Translations under genes and position numbers: made by a program
Shown: positions 33,217 through 40,398 of the stretch, piece by piece
How positions within the stretch are numbered: the stretch's first letter is position 1
Layout: each line of letters starts with the position of its first letter
The notes under the pieces: generated by a model
Seen by the model: the letters and a program-made list of their open reading frames with translations, nothing else
Told to the model about the DNA's origin: nothing
Database searches by the model: none
NCBI RefSeq assembly: GCF_050410795.1
Contig: NZ_CP191258.1
Location: 3,286,001-3,350,000 of the forward strand
DNA: 64,000 nucleotides
DNA from: Fontivita pretiosa
Lineage (GTDB): Bacteria > Planctomycetota > Phycisphaerae > Tepidisphaerales > Tepidisphaeraceae
Reading direction: 5' to 3'

Positions 33217-33951
33217 ATGACCCAAGAGCAACAGCCAACGCAAGCGAGTCCTGAAACGCAGCCGCAGAACCAGGCGAGTGAGCCGGCGCCGGTGGTGCCC
33301 GCAGCTTCGCCCGCGCCCGAGGCGCCTGCTGCCGAGCCGTCGGCGGCAGCCGCCGCCGCCCCCCCCGAACCGCGTGCCGGGCGCGTCGCCCGTGGCCGCT
33401 CAGGCGGCCCGCGAGCCGGTGGTCGCGGCCCGCGCCGCGACGACCGCGGCGGCGAAGAGGGCGGAGTCGAGTCCTCGGTCATTCGCATCTACCGCTGTGC
33501 CAAGGTCGTCAAGGGCGGGCGAACCTTCAGCTTCGGCGCCCTGGTGGTCGCCGGCGATCGCCACGGAAACGTCGGCATCGGCTACGGCAAGGCCAACGAG
33601 GTGCCCAACGCCGTGGAGAAGGCGACCAAGGATGCCCGCAAGAACATGTTCCATGTGAACCTCAAGGGCACGACGATCCCGCACATGGTCAAGGGTCATG
33701 CCGGCGCCAGCACGGTGGTGCTGATTCCGGCTCGCCCGGGCACCGGGGTGACGGCGGGCAAGAGCGTGCGTCCGGTCGTCGAGCTGGCGGGAATCACCGA
33801 CGTGCTGACCAAGGCGTACGGCTCGACCAGCCCCAAGAACCTTGTGAAGGCGACGATCGACGCGTTGCGGCAGCTTCAGAGCAAGGAGCAGGTGGCCCAG
33901 ATGCGGGGGGTCGAGTTGCCGCGCGGCGCAGGAGAGCTGGTGACAGCGTAG
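33217..33951 (+). CDS. rpsE: 30S ribosomal protein S5 with long N-terminal extension
   Basis: 244 residues against about 165 normally. Residues 1-45 are Gln/Pro/Ala/Ser-rich and 46-80 are Arg/Gly-rich (RSGGPRAGGRGPRRDDRGG). The S5 core then starts at SSVIRIYRCAKVVKGGRTFSFGALVVAGD, with VGIGYGKANEVPNAVEKA, PHMVKGHAGASTVVLIPARPGTGVTAG and ITDVLTKAYGSTSPKNLVKAT. S5 lines the mRNA entry channel, so an RGG-like arm could touch mRNA; that is inference. rpmD (L30), which normally follows, is absent. Confidence 0.95.
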   Translation: MTQEQQPTQASPETQPQNQASEPAPVVPAASPAPEAPAAEPSAAAAAAPPEPRAGRVARGRSGGPRAGGRGPRRDDRGGEEGGVESSVIRIYRCAKVVKGGRTFSFGALVVAGDRHGNVGIGYGKANEVPNAVEKATKDARKNMFHVNLKGTTIPHMVKGHAGASTVVLIPARPGTGVTAGKSVRPVVELAGITDVLTKAYGSTSPKNLVKATIDALRQLQSKEQVAQMRGVELPRGAGELVTA

Positions 33952-33957
33952 AAAGGC

Positions 33958-33999
33958 GAGGATGAAGGATCCGGCAGATTGATCTGTCATCCTTGGATC
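33958..33999. repeat. Heptamer inverted arrays, GGATGAA family, between rpsE and rplO
   Basis: Units GAGGATG, AAGGATC, CGGCAGA, TTGATCT, GTCATCC and TTGGATC fill 33958-33999. AGGATGAAGGATC pairs imperfectly with the ATCCTTGGATC end. The array almost reaches the rplO start. Confidence 0.75.
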
Positions 34000-34004
34000 G
34001 ATTC

Positions 34005-34577
34005 ATGAGCATGATCCATGACATCACGGCGGAGGTCGGGGGACACAAGGCCAAGCGGCGCAAGGGACGCGGCAGGTCCAGCGGACGGGGCAAGACCGCC
34101 GGGCGGGGCACCAAAGGCTCCAAGGCGCGCGTGGGCAAATACATCAAGCCGACTTACGAGGGCGGGCAGACGGAGTTGTTCCGCCGATTCCCCAAGCGCG
34201 GTTTTTCCAACGACCCGTTCCAGCACCGGTATCACATTGTCAACGTGGCGGCTCTGGCCGAAAGGTTCGAGGAGGGCGCGACGGTGGATCAGGCGGCGCT
34301 GATCGACAAGGGCCTGGTGCCCGATGATCGCCTGCCGGTCAAAGTCCTGGGCGAGGGACAACTGGGCAAGAGGCTGACCGTGGTGGCTGGCTGGTTCAGC
34401 AGGTCGGCGTACGAGAAGATCACGCAGGCGGGCGGCACGGCGCAGAACCTCAAGGGCGAGCCGTTCGAGTTCCCCAAGCCCCGCAAGAAGTTCGTGCCGC
34501 GGGAGGGCGGGGCCAAAAAGTCCAAGCCGGCCGCGGAAGCGGCGCCCGCCAGCGCCGAGCCGGCCAAGACGGAATAG
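34005..34577 (+). CDS. rplO: 50S ribosomal protein L15
   Basis: 190 residues from ATG 34005; ATG 34011 (MIHDITAEVGG) also fits the family. The Gly/Arg-rich N-terminus that threads into 23S rRNA is clear: KRRKGRGRSSGRGKTAGRGTKG, followed by GGQTELFRRFPKRGFSNDPF. The C-terminus carries an extra Lys/Ala/Pro tail of about 30 residues, making it longer than the usual 145-150. L15 is a late-assembly protein. Confidence 0.95.
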   Translation: MSMIHDITAEVGGHKAKRRKGRGRSSGRGKTAGRGTKGSKARVGKYIKPTYEGGQTELFRRFPKRGFSNDPFQHRYHIVNVAALAERFEEGATVDQAALIDKGLVPDDRLPVKVLGEGQLGKRLTVVAGWFSRSAYEKITQAGGTAQNLKGEPFEFPKPRKKFVPREGGAKKSKPAAEAAPASAEPAKTE

Positions 34578-34598
34578 GCGGATCAGCATAAACTTATT

Positions 34599-34669
34599 CA
34601 GCGGCCCCGCTGGCGGGGCGCGTCCTGCTGACAAGGCCAGGGCGCGCAGCCCCGTCTGCGGGGCCGCTG
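34599..34669. repeat. GC-rich cruciform repeat before secY
   Basis: CAGCGGCCCCGC at 34599-34610 pairs perfectly with GCGGGGCCGCTG at 34658-34669; inner parts (GGGGCGCG with CGCGC..CCCC) extend the stem. Twenty bases from 34600 recur with one change at 51519-51538, inside the start of gspK. Confidence 0.75.
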
Positions 34670-34703
34670 GACGCACCTACGGGCGCCCAACGCGAGCAGG
34701 TTC

Positions 34704-36119
34704 ATGTTCAAGACGTTCATCAACATCTTCCGCGTGCCGGAATTGCGGAACAAGGTGCTGTTCACCCTGTTCATGCTGGCGATCTACCGGATCGGCTATC
34801 ACGTTCCGATCCCGGGCGTGGACCAGTCGGCGTTCGAGGAGCTGGCGCGAAAGGCGGGCGAGGACACCGCCGCCGGCAGGCTGGCCAGCTACGTTTCGCT
34901 GTTCTCCGGCGGCAACCTCTCGCAGAGCACGATCTTCGGGCTGGGGGTGATGCCGTATATTTCGGCGTCGATCATCTTCCAACTCCTGACGACTGTGGTG
35001 CCGTCGCTGGAGAAGCTCCAGAAAGAAGGCGAGACCGGACGCAAGAAGATCCAGGAATGGACCCGCTACGCCACGGTGCCGCTGGCGCTGATCCAGGCAG
35101 TGTTCTGGATGAACTACATGCACTACCCGGGCACCGGCACGCCGCTGGTCCAGCCTCTGTATGCCCACACGGCCACGTTCTGGCTGATGGGGCTGTTTGC
35201 CCTGACGGCCGGATGCGTGTTTCTGATGTGGCTGGGCGAACAGATCGACGAGTATGGGCTGGGCAACGGGGTGTCGCTGATCATCCTGGCGGGGATTGTG
35301 GCCCGGATGCCCAACGCGCTGTTTCTGCTGGGCTCGCAACTGAACCTCAGCGGCAGCGCCGATCCTTCGCATCCGATGACCCCGGGAAAGGTGATCTTCC
35401 TGGTCTGCTGCTTCGTGTTCATCGTCGCCGGTTCGATCCTGGTCACCCAGGCGCAGCGGCGGATCCCGATCCAGCAGGCCAAGCACACCCGCGGGCGTCG
35501 GGTGTACGGCGGGCAGAGGCAGTACCTGCCGCTGCGGGTGAATCACGGCGGGGTGATGCCGATCATCTTCGCCCAGTCGCTGATGCTGTTCCCCGGGGTG
35601 CTGTTCGGATGGATGTGGAGCGCGGTGCGTGCGGCGGGGGCTGAACGGACGTTCTTTGGCAACCTGGTGCTGTTCTTCAACGACCAGTTCAACCGCGGAG
35701 CGTTCGTCTACATCATCACCGAAGTGGCGCTGATCTATTTCTTCGCCTACTTCTGGACGACCGTGCAGTTTCAGCCCAAGGAGATGGCCAACCAGCTTCG
35801 GGACTACGGAAGCTTCATTCCGGGACTGAGGCCCGGCAAACGCACCGCCGACTACCTGGAGAAGGTGATGCAGCGGATCACGTACGTCGGCGCGGCCTTT
35901 TTGTGCGTGCTGGCGGTGGTTCCGACGGCGGTCTCCGCGGCGATGGGCATCGACTGGCAGATCACGCAGTTTCTGGGCGGAACCGGACTGCTGATCGTCG
36001 TCAGCGTCGCCCTGGACATGGTGCAGCGCATCGAAGCGAACCTGCTGATGCGCAATTACGGCGGGTTCCTCTCGGGCCCGGGACAGAAAGGTAAACGGAT
36101 CAAGGGAAGACAGTATTGA
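34704..36119 (+). CDS. secY: Protein translocase channel subunit SecY
   Basis: 471-residue inner-membrane channel with ten membrane helices. Landmarks are FRVPELRNKVLFTLFMLAIYRIG (helix 1), LFSGGNLSQSTIFGLGVMPYISASIIFQLL (plug and helix 2 region), LGWLGEQI-like GNGVSLIILAGIV, RRIPIQQAKH, YLPLRVNHGGVMPIIFAQSL, and the C-terminal loop near PGLRPGKRTADYLEKVMQRITYVGA. It exports unfolded proteins with SecE, SecG and SecA. It lies in its usual place after rplO, followed by map rather than adk. Confidence 0.97.
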   Translation: MFKTFINIFRVPELRNKVLFTLFMLAIYRIGYHVPIPGVDQSAFEELARKAGEDTAAGRLASYVSLFSGGNLSQSTIFGLGVMPYISASIIFQLLTTVVPSLEKLQKEGETGRKKIQEWTRYATVPLALIQAVFWMNYMHYPGTGTPLVQPLYAHTATFWLMGLFALTAGCVFLMWLGEQIDEYGLGNGVSLIILAGIVARMPNALFLLGSQLNLSGSADPSHPMTPGKVIFLVCCFVFIVAGSILVTQAQRRIPIQQAKHTRGRRVYGGQRQYLPLRVNHGGVMPIIFAQSLMLFPGVLFGWMWSAVRAAGAERTFFGNLVLFFNDQFNRGAFVYIITEVALIYFFAYFWTTVQFQPKEMANQLRDYGSFIPGLRPGKRTADYLEKVMQRITYVGAAFLCVLAVVPTAVSAAMGIDWQITQFLGGTGLLIVVSVALDMVQRIEANLLMRNYGGFLSGPGQKGKRIKGRQY

Positions 36120-36123
36120 TTTT

Positions 36124-36203
36124 AGGAAGAATGAAGCCAGAAGGATGAAGCCAGACCTTGCCTTGTGAGTCTTGAGCTTCAGCCTTCGGCTCTCATCCTT
36201 GTG
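36124..36203. repeat. Heptamer inverted arrays, ATGAAGC family, between secY and map
   Basis: AGGAAGA, ATGAAGC, CAGAAGG, ATGAAGC and CAGACCT (36124-36158) face GCTTCAG, CCTTCGG, CTCTCAT and CCTTGTG (36176-36203). The arms are inverted complements with mismatches. Confidence 0.75.
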
Positions 36204-36207
36204 GTCG

Positions 36208-37002
36208 ATGCCGATCATCATCAAAACGCGCCGCGAGATCGAGATGATGCGGCGGGCCGGGCAGGTAGGCTGTGAAATCCTGGCCAAGATGCGCGAAGCA
36301 GTGGCTCCGGGCGTGAGCACACAGGAGCTGAACGAGATCGCCCGCCGGGAGCTGGCCAGGGCCGGCGCGGTCGGGTTGTCCAAGAACTACCCGACCTACA
36401 AGCCCGGGGAAGGTTTCCCCGCCGAGACCTGCATCAGCGTCAACGAGGAGGTGGTACATGGGATTCCCGGATCGCGGCAGCTCCGCGAGGGAGACATCGT
36501 CACCCTGGATCTGGCGCTGATGTTGGATGGATACTGCGCCGATACGGCGACCACGGTGCCGGTGGGACGAATCAGCCCGGAGGTCCGCAAGCTGCTGGAC
36601 GTGACCCGGCAGACCCTGGCGCTGGCGCTGAACAACATCAAGCCAGGCCGGCGGTGGACCGAGATCGCCCGGCTGATGCAGTACCACGTGGAGAGCAACG
36701 GCTTCAGCGTGGTGCGGGAGTTTGTCGGGCACGGCATCGGGCGAAGCATGCACGAGGACCCGAAGGTGGCGAATTTTGTCACCGCCGAGCAGCTTCGCGG
36801 GGATTTCAAGCTTCGCCCGGGCATGACTCTGGCGGTGGAGCCGATGGTGGTGATGGGCAGCCGCGAGGTAGATCTGCTGCCGGACAACTGGACGGTGGTG
36901 ACCAAGGATGGCCTGCCCGCCGCTCATTTTGAGCACACCATCGCCGTGACGGAAAACGGGGTGGACATCCTGACGGACGGCCGGGCGCCGTGGGGATTGT
37001 GA
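36208..37002 (+). CDS. map: Methionine aminopeptidase, type I
   Basis: 264 residues from ATG 36208. It removes the N-terminal methionine from nascent chains. The five metal ligands of the pita-bread fold are seen in LDLALMLDGYCADTATT (two Asp), VGHGIGRSMHEDPKV (His), AVEPMVVMG (Glu) and HFEHTIAVTENG (Glu). The His of the substrate site is in EEVVHGIPG. The length is typical. In-frame starts 36 bases upstream fall in the repeat spacer and are rejected. It ends the spc part; a separate promoter precedes rpmJ. Confidence 0.97.
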   Translation: MPIIIKTRREIEMMRRAGQVGCEILAKMREAVAPGVSTQELNEIARRELARAGAVGLSKNYPTYKPGEGFPAETCISVNEEVVHGIPGSRQLREGDIVTLDLALMLDGYCADTATTVPVGRISPEVRKLLDVTRQTLALALNNIKPGRRWTEIARLMQYHVESNGFSVVREFVGHGIGRSMHEDPKVANFVTAEQLRGDFKLRPGMTLAVEPMVVMGSREVDLLPDNWTVVTKDGLPAAHFEHTIAVTENGVDILTDGRAPWGL

Positions 37003-37091
37003 CAAAACGCATGGACCGCTCAGACTTGACAGATCTGAGGGCGTGCGGGTTGTCGTTTCGGGCATCGACGCTTGGCAGCGTCTGGCGGCAG

Positions 37092-37120
37092 TTGAGCCGC
37101 GGCGGAAAGTGCGTTAAGAT
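37092..37120 (+). promoter_or_regulatory. Promoter of rpmJ-rpsM-rpsK-rpoA-rplQ
   Basis: TTGAGC at 37092-37097 and TAAGAT at 37115-37120 with 17-base spacing, 43 bases ahead of the rpmJ ATG. A second TTGACA at 37026 has no matching -10. Confidence 0.6.
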
Positions 37121-37162
37121 GATCGATTCGAGCCGTTAACGAGGAATCGGACAGGTGTGACC

Positions 37163-37276
37163 ATGAAAGTGCGAGCCAGCGTCAGAAGAATCTGTGAAAA
37201 CTGCAAGATCGTCCGCCGCAAGGGCGTCGTGCGGGTGATCTGCACCAACGTCAAACACAAGCAGCGACAAGGCTAA
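37163..37276 (+). CDS. rpmJ: 50S ribosomal protein L36
   Basis: A 37-residue protein, MKVRASVRRICENCKIVRRK and onward to KHKQRQG. It carries the zinc ribbon of the C-plus form: Cys11, Cys14, Cys27 and His32. L36 organises 23S rRNA near L16. It is the first gene after the promoter at 37092-37120 and is in the usual position between secY/map and rpsM, although infA, its common neighbour, is missing. Confidence 0.95.
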   Translation: MKVRASVRRICENCKIVRRKGVVRVICTNVKHKQRQG

Positions 37277-37345
37277 CGTGACACGGGCGGTGGTGCCCGT
37301 GATTCCCAGCCGCGGGCGCCAGGCCCGTGTGACACAGGAGCAGAC

Positions 37346-37732
37346 ATGCCCCGTATCGCAGGTATCGACATTCCACCGGACAAGCCGATCTGGATCAGCC
37401 TGACGTACATTTACGGGATCGGGCGGACCAACAGCCGGGTGATCCTCAAAGAGGCGGGGATCGATCCGCAGCGGCGTGCCAAGGAACTGAGCGAAGAGGA
37501 ACTGGCCAAGATCATCAGCATCATTGACCGGGACTATCTGGTGGAGGGTGCGCTGAGGCGACAGGTGCAGCAGAACATCGCGCGGCTGCGGGACATCGGC
37601 AGCTATCGTGGTCTGCGTCACCGTCGCAGCCTGCCGGTTCGCGGGCAGCGGACGCGGTCCAACGCCCGGACGCGCAAAGGCCCGCGCAAGACCGTCGCCG
37701 GCAAGAAGGGTGTGAAGGAACTCGGCAAATAA
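37346..37732 (+). CDS. rpsM: 30S ribosomal protein S13
   Basis: 128 residues with PRIAGIDIPPDKPIWISLTYIYGIGRTNSRVILKEAGI, the helix-hairpin region, and the C-terminal RHRRSLPVRGQRTRSNARTRKGPRKTVAGKK that reaches the P-site tRNA. A clear CAGGAG lies at 37337-37342, four bases before the ATG. The spacer to rpmJ has inverted CACGGGC/GCCCGTG words. S13 forms bridges to the 50S subunit in the 30S head. Confidence 0.97.
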   Translation: MPRIAGIDIPPDKPIWISLTYIYGIGRTNSRVILKEAGIDPQRRAKELSEEELAKIISIIDRDYLVEGALRRQVQQNIARLRDIGSYRGLRHRRSLPVRGQRTRSNARTRKGPRKTVAGKKGVKELGK

Positions 37733-37734
37733 AA

Positions 37735-37811
37735 GAGGATGAAGGGTGGCGGCGGAAGGATGAAGAGCATTCATCCATCGTCCTTCTGCCTTCGTCCTTT
37801 CTGAGGAACGC
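37735..37811. repeat. Heptamer inverted arrays between rpsM and rpsK
   Basis: Eleven consecutive seven-base units: GAGGATG, AAGGGTG, GCGGCGG, AAGGATG, AAGAGCA, then TTCATCC, ATCGTCC, TTCTGCC, TTCGTCC, TTTCTGA, GGAACGC. The first five are purine-rich, most of the rest are their pyrimidine-rich complements. This is one of the clearest examples in the window. The penultimate pair provides GAGGA as Shine-Dalgarno for rpsK. Confidence 0.85.
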
Positions 37812-37813
37812 AC

Positions 37814-38236
37814 ATGGCAGAAGCAGCAGGAGCAGCAAAACCGACAGGCGCCAAGGGCACGGCCAGCGGCAAGAAGAAGGTTCGCAAGGGCGTGACCCGC
37901 GGGATCGCGCACGTCAAGGCGACGTTCAACAACACGATCGTGACGATCACGGACACCAGCGGGGAGACGATCGCCTGGGCGTCTGCGGGCACGGTGGGCT
38001 TCAAGGGCGCGCGCAAGAGCACGCCCTTCGCCGCCGGTCGCGCCGCGGAAAAGGCCGCCATCGAGGCCCGAAAGCACGGGATGGTCGAGGTGGAGGTCAA
38101 GGTCAAGGGCCCCGGCGCCGGGCGCGAACAGGCGATCCTGAACCTCCAGAACGCCGGGCTGAAAATCACCGGCATCGAGGACGTGACTCCGCTGCCGCAC
38201 AATGGCTGCCGGCCACCCAAGAAGCGACGAGTGTGA
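37814..38236 (+). CDS. rpsK: 30S ribosomal protein S11
   Basis: 140 residues: a basic Ala/Gly/Lys N-terminal arm of about 28 residues, then RGIAHVKATFNNTIVTITDTSGETIAWASAGTVGFKGARKSTPFAA, EVEVKVKGPGAGREQAILNL and the C-terminal DVTPLPHNGCRPPKKRRV. S11 lies on the 30S platform near the mRNA exit. rpsD (S4), which normally follows, is absent, and rpoA comes next. Confidence 0.97.
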   Translation: MAEAAGAAKPTGAKGTASGKKKVRKGVTRGIAHVKATFNNTIVTITDTSGETIAWASAGTVGFKGARKSTPFAAGRAAEKAAIEARKHGMVEVEVKVKGPGAGREQAILNLQNAGLKITGIEDVTPLPHNGCRPPKKRRV

Positions 38237-38299
38237 CTCGATTTTCAGGTTTGCCTCGCGATTGTTGATCTGAGGAACCGGGCAAGCGTGCCTGGTCTT

Positions 38300-38334
38300 G
38301 AATCGCGAATCAAAGTACAGGAATCAGAATTCAG
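38300..38334. repeat. Heptamer array, GAATCAA family, upstream of rpoA
   Basis: Units GAATCGC, GAATCAA, AGTACAG, GAATCAG and AATTCAG. The words match the rpsC-rplP spacer at 28421-28455. A loosely complementary stretch (GCGATTGTTGATCTG) lies at about 38257-38271. Confidence 0.7.
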
Positions 38335-38436
38335 CAAACGAACGCGTCTGTGTGACGAGGTGGGCGTACAGATGGTCCCGAACGGTCGGGACGGGAACTG
38401 CCCGCAATTCACCTGACGCACCAGGGAGCAACAGCT

Positions 38437-39579
38437 ATGAGAATTCGTTGGCGAGGACTGGAGCTGCCTTCACGGGTCATCCGCGACGAGCAGGTTTCGA
38501 CCGACACCTACGGCAAGTTCACCGCCGAGCCGTTCGAACGCGGCTTCGGCACGACCGTGGGCAACAGCCTGCGGCGGATCCTGCTTTCATCGCTGGAAGG
38601 CGCGGCCGTCACCCATGTCCGCATCCGCGGCGCCGAGCATGAGTTTTCCAGCCTGACCGGCGTGATGGAGGATGTCACCGACATCATCCTCAACGTCAAG
38701 GGTCTGATCGTGAAGCTCGACGCCGACGAGCCCAAGCAGATGAAGCTGGTGGCGAAGAAGGCCGGGCCGGTCACCGCCGCCATGATCGAGCCGGACCCGG
38801 CGATCACGGTGATCAACAAGGACAAGGTCATCGCCACGCTTACCGAAGATGTGCCTTTTGAAATGACGATGACGGTCGGCAAGGGGCGTGGCTACGTCAC
38901 CGCCGCCGAGAACATCACCGACACCGAGCAGCAGGAGATCGGACTGATCGCGGTGGACTCGATCTACTCGCCGGTGACGCGCGTCCGCTACAGCACCGAG
39001 GGCGCGCGCGTCGGACAGAAGACCGACTACGACCGACTCATCCTGGAGATCTGGACCAACGGGACGATCTCCCCGGAGATGGCGCTGGTGGAGGCGGCCA
39101 AGATCCTCCGCAAGCACCTCAACCCGTTTGTGCAGTACTTCGAGCTGGGCAGCGAGACGGCCAGCGACGAGGCGATTGCCGGGCTTCGGGAAGCCACCCG
39201 CGCCACCATCGATCCGGACCTGGAGCAGAAGCTGAACATGTCGATCCAGGAGCTGGATCTGTCGGTGCGGGCCAACAACTGCCTGGAAAGCGCCAAAATC
39301 CAGACCGTGCGCGATCTGGTGAAGAAGACGGATGCGGATCTGCTGAAGGTCCGAAGTTTCGGCAAGACCAGTCTGCGCGAGGTGAAGCGTCGGCTGGCCG
39401 ACATGGGGTTGAGCCTGGGCATGGACCTGGACACGCCGATGGCTTCCCCGGCGGCGGCGACGGCGGGTGCGACCGGCAGCGAGCCGCAGTCGGCCGGGAC
39501 CGAATTGGGATCTCAGGGTCAGGGTGGCGACGGCTCGCCGCAGTCCCACGCCGGCACAGGCGCTGTAACCAGCCAGTGA
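38437..39579 (+). CDS. rpoA: DNA-directed RNA polymerase subunit alpha
   Basis: 380 residues. The N-terminal dimerisation domain (about 1-235) has YGKFTAEPFERGFGTTVGNSLRRILLSSLEGAA, FSSLTGVMEDVTDIILNVKGL and LILEIWTNGTISPEMALVEAAKIL. The C-terminal domain (about 270-330) has IQELDLSVRANNCLESAKIQTVRDLV and RSFGKTSLREVKRRLADMGL. A Gly/Ala/Ser/Gln-rich tail of about 50 residues follows, not usual for alpha. An AGGGAG precedes the ATG. The subunit scaffolds RNA polymerase and binds UP elements and activators. Confidence 0.97.
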   Translation: MRIRWRGLELPSRVIRDEQVSTDTYGKFTAEPFERGFGTTVGNSLRRILLSSLEGAAVTHVRIRGAEHEFSSLTGVMEDVTDIILNVKGLIVKLDADEPKQMKLVAKKAGPVTAAMIEPDPAITVINKDKVIATLTEDVPFEMTMTVGKGRGYVTAAENITDTEQQEIGLIAVDSIYSPVTRVRYSTEGARVGQKTDYDRLILEIWTNGTISPEMALVEAAKILRKHLNPFVQYFELGSETASDEAIAGLREATRATIDPDLEQKLNMSIQELDLSVRANNCLESAKIQTVRDLVKKTDADLLKVRSFGKTSLREVKRRLADMGLSLGMDLDTPMASPAAATAGATGSEPQSAGTELGSQGQGGDGSPQSHAGTGAVTSQ

Positions 39580-39627
39580 TCCGCCGCGCCGCAGTTTGCC
39601 GGATCCGCCAGGGGTCCGGCGCGATTG

Positions 39628-39671
39628 GCGATCTCCGGTCCGGTGCAGCCCAACTGCTGGTTGGAGATCGC
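39628..39671 (+). other. Hairpin between rpoA and rplQ
   Basis: GCGATCTCC (39628-39636) and GGAGATCGC (39663-39671) are perfect complements enclosing a 26-base loop, 17 bases before the rplQ ATG. It could tune rpoA-rplQ expression or be an mRNA processing site. Confidence 0.5.
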
Positions 39672-39687
39672 AGATGAGGATTCAGAC

Positions 39688-40275
39688 ATGAGCAGACACT
39701 TGGTTCGCGGCCGACAGCTCAGCCGCGACACGGAACATCGTAAGGCGCTTCGCCGAAACCTGGTTCAGAGCCTGTTCGAAAACGGCAAGGTTCGCACGAC
39801 TCTTCCCAAGGCCAAGGAGGTCAAGGCGTTTGCCGAAAAGCTGATCACGCTGGCCAAGGTCGGAGATCTGAACGCGCGACGTCGGGTGATTGCGGCGCTT
39901 CAGGACCGCCGGCTGGTCGATGCCAATCAGGATTTCACCGGACAGACGGTGGTTCAGAAGCTGTTCAGCGAGATCGCTCCGAAGTTCCGCGACCGCAACG
40001 GCGGGTACACGCGAATCATCAAGACGGCCAACTACCGCATCGGCGACGGCGGCGGGCTGGTGATTCTCCAGTTGCTGACCGAGGAGTCTGCGCCGCAGGG
40101 CACGGCCAGGCGAAGCGCCGGGCTGCGGCGAAAGCGCTACGAGCGGCGTCATCAGTTCGCCAGCCGCGTCCTCAAGGCGCGCACGGACAAATCCACCCAG
40201 ACGCAGCAGTCCCCGGAGCCGCAACAGCAGCCCGAACAGCCGCAGGAACCCGGACAAGCGTCCCCGCAGGCTTAG
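39688..40275 (+). CDS. rplQ: 50S ribosomal protein L17 with C-terminal tail
   Basis: 195 residues from ATG 39688; typical bacterial L17 has about 120-130. The core is MSRHLVRGRQLSRDTEHRKALRRNLVQSLFENGKVRTTLPKAKEVK and RNGGYTRIIKTANYRIGDGG. Beyond residue 125 lie an Arg-rich segment (ARRSAGLRRKRYERRHQFASRVL) and a Gln/Pro-rich tail (PQQQPEQPQEPG). L17 is next to the tunnel exit. The gene ends at a palindromic terminator. Confidence 0.95.
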   Translation: MSRHLVRGRQLSRDTEHRKALRRNLVQSLFENGKVRTTLPKAKEVKAFAEKLITLAKVGDLNARRRVIAALQDRRLVDANQDFTGQTVVQKLFSEIAPKFRDRNGGYTRIIKTANYRIGDGGGLVILQLLTEESAPQGTARRSAGLRRKRYERRHQFASRVLKARTDKSTQTQQSPEPQQQPEQPQEPGQASPQA

Positions 40276-40290
40276 ATCCGCCGAAAGCAG

Positions 40291-40344
40291 CAGGAAAAGA
40301 CTCCCGACCCCTTAAATTAAGGGGTCGGGAGTCTTTTTGCCTGC
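40291..40344. terminator. Palindromic terminator, repeat family copy B
   Basis: A perfect palindrome centred on 40316: AAAAGACTCCCGACCCCTTAA on the left and its complement on the right to 40337, with CAGG/CCTG words extending the stem after one bulged T. A T5 run (40334-40338) follows the right arm. It ends the rpmJ-rplQ operon. Confidence 0.8.
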
Positions 40345-40398
40345 GGACAGGTATTTTGCCATCGGCGGGCCAGTCGCTAACATCCCCGGCAAGCGCCT

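Noticed and set aside
34599..34669. The GC-rich hairpin before secY considered as a transcription terminator
   Set aside because: There is no T-tract, and stopping here would cut off secY and map in an otherwise continuous cluster.
24114..38334. Heptamer arrays considered as CRISPR-type repeats
   Set aside because: There are no constant repeats separated by unique spacers; the units are contiguous, seven bases long and degenerate, and no cas genes are present.
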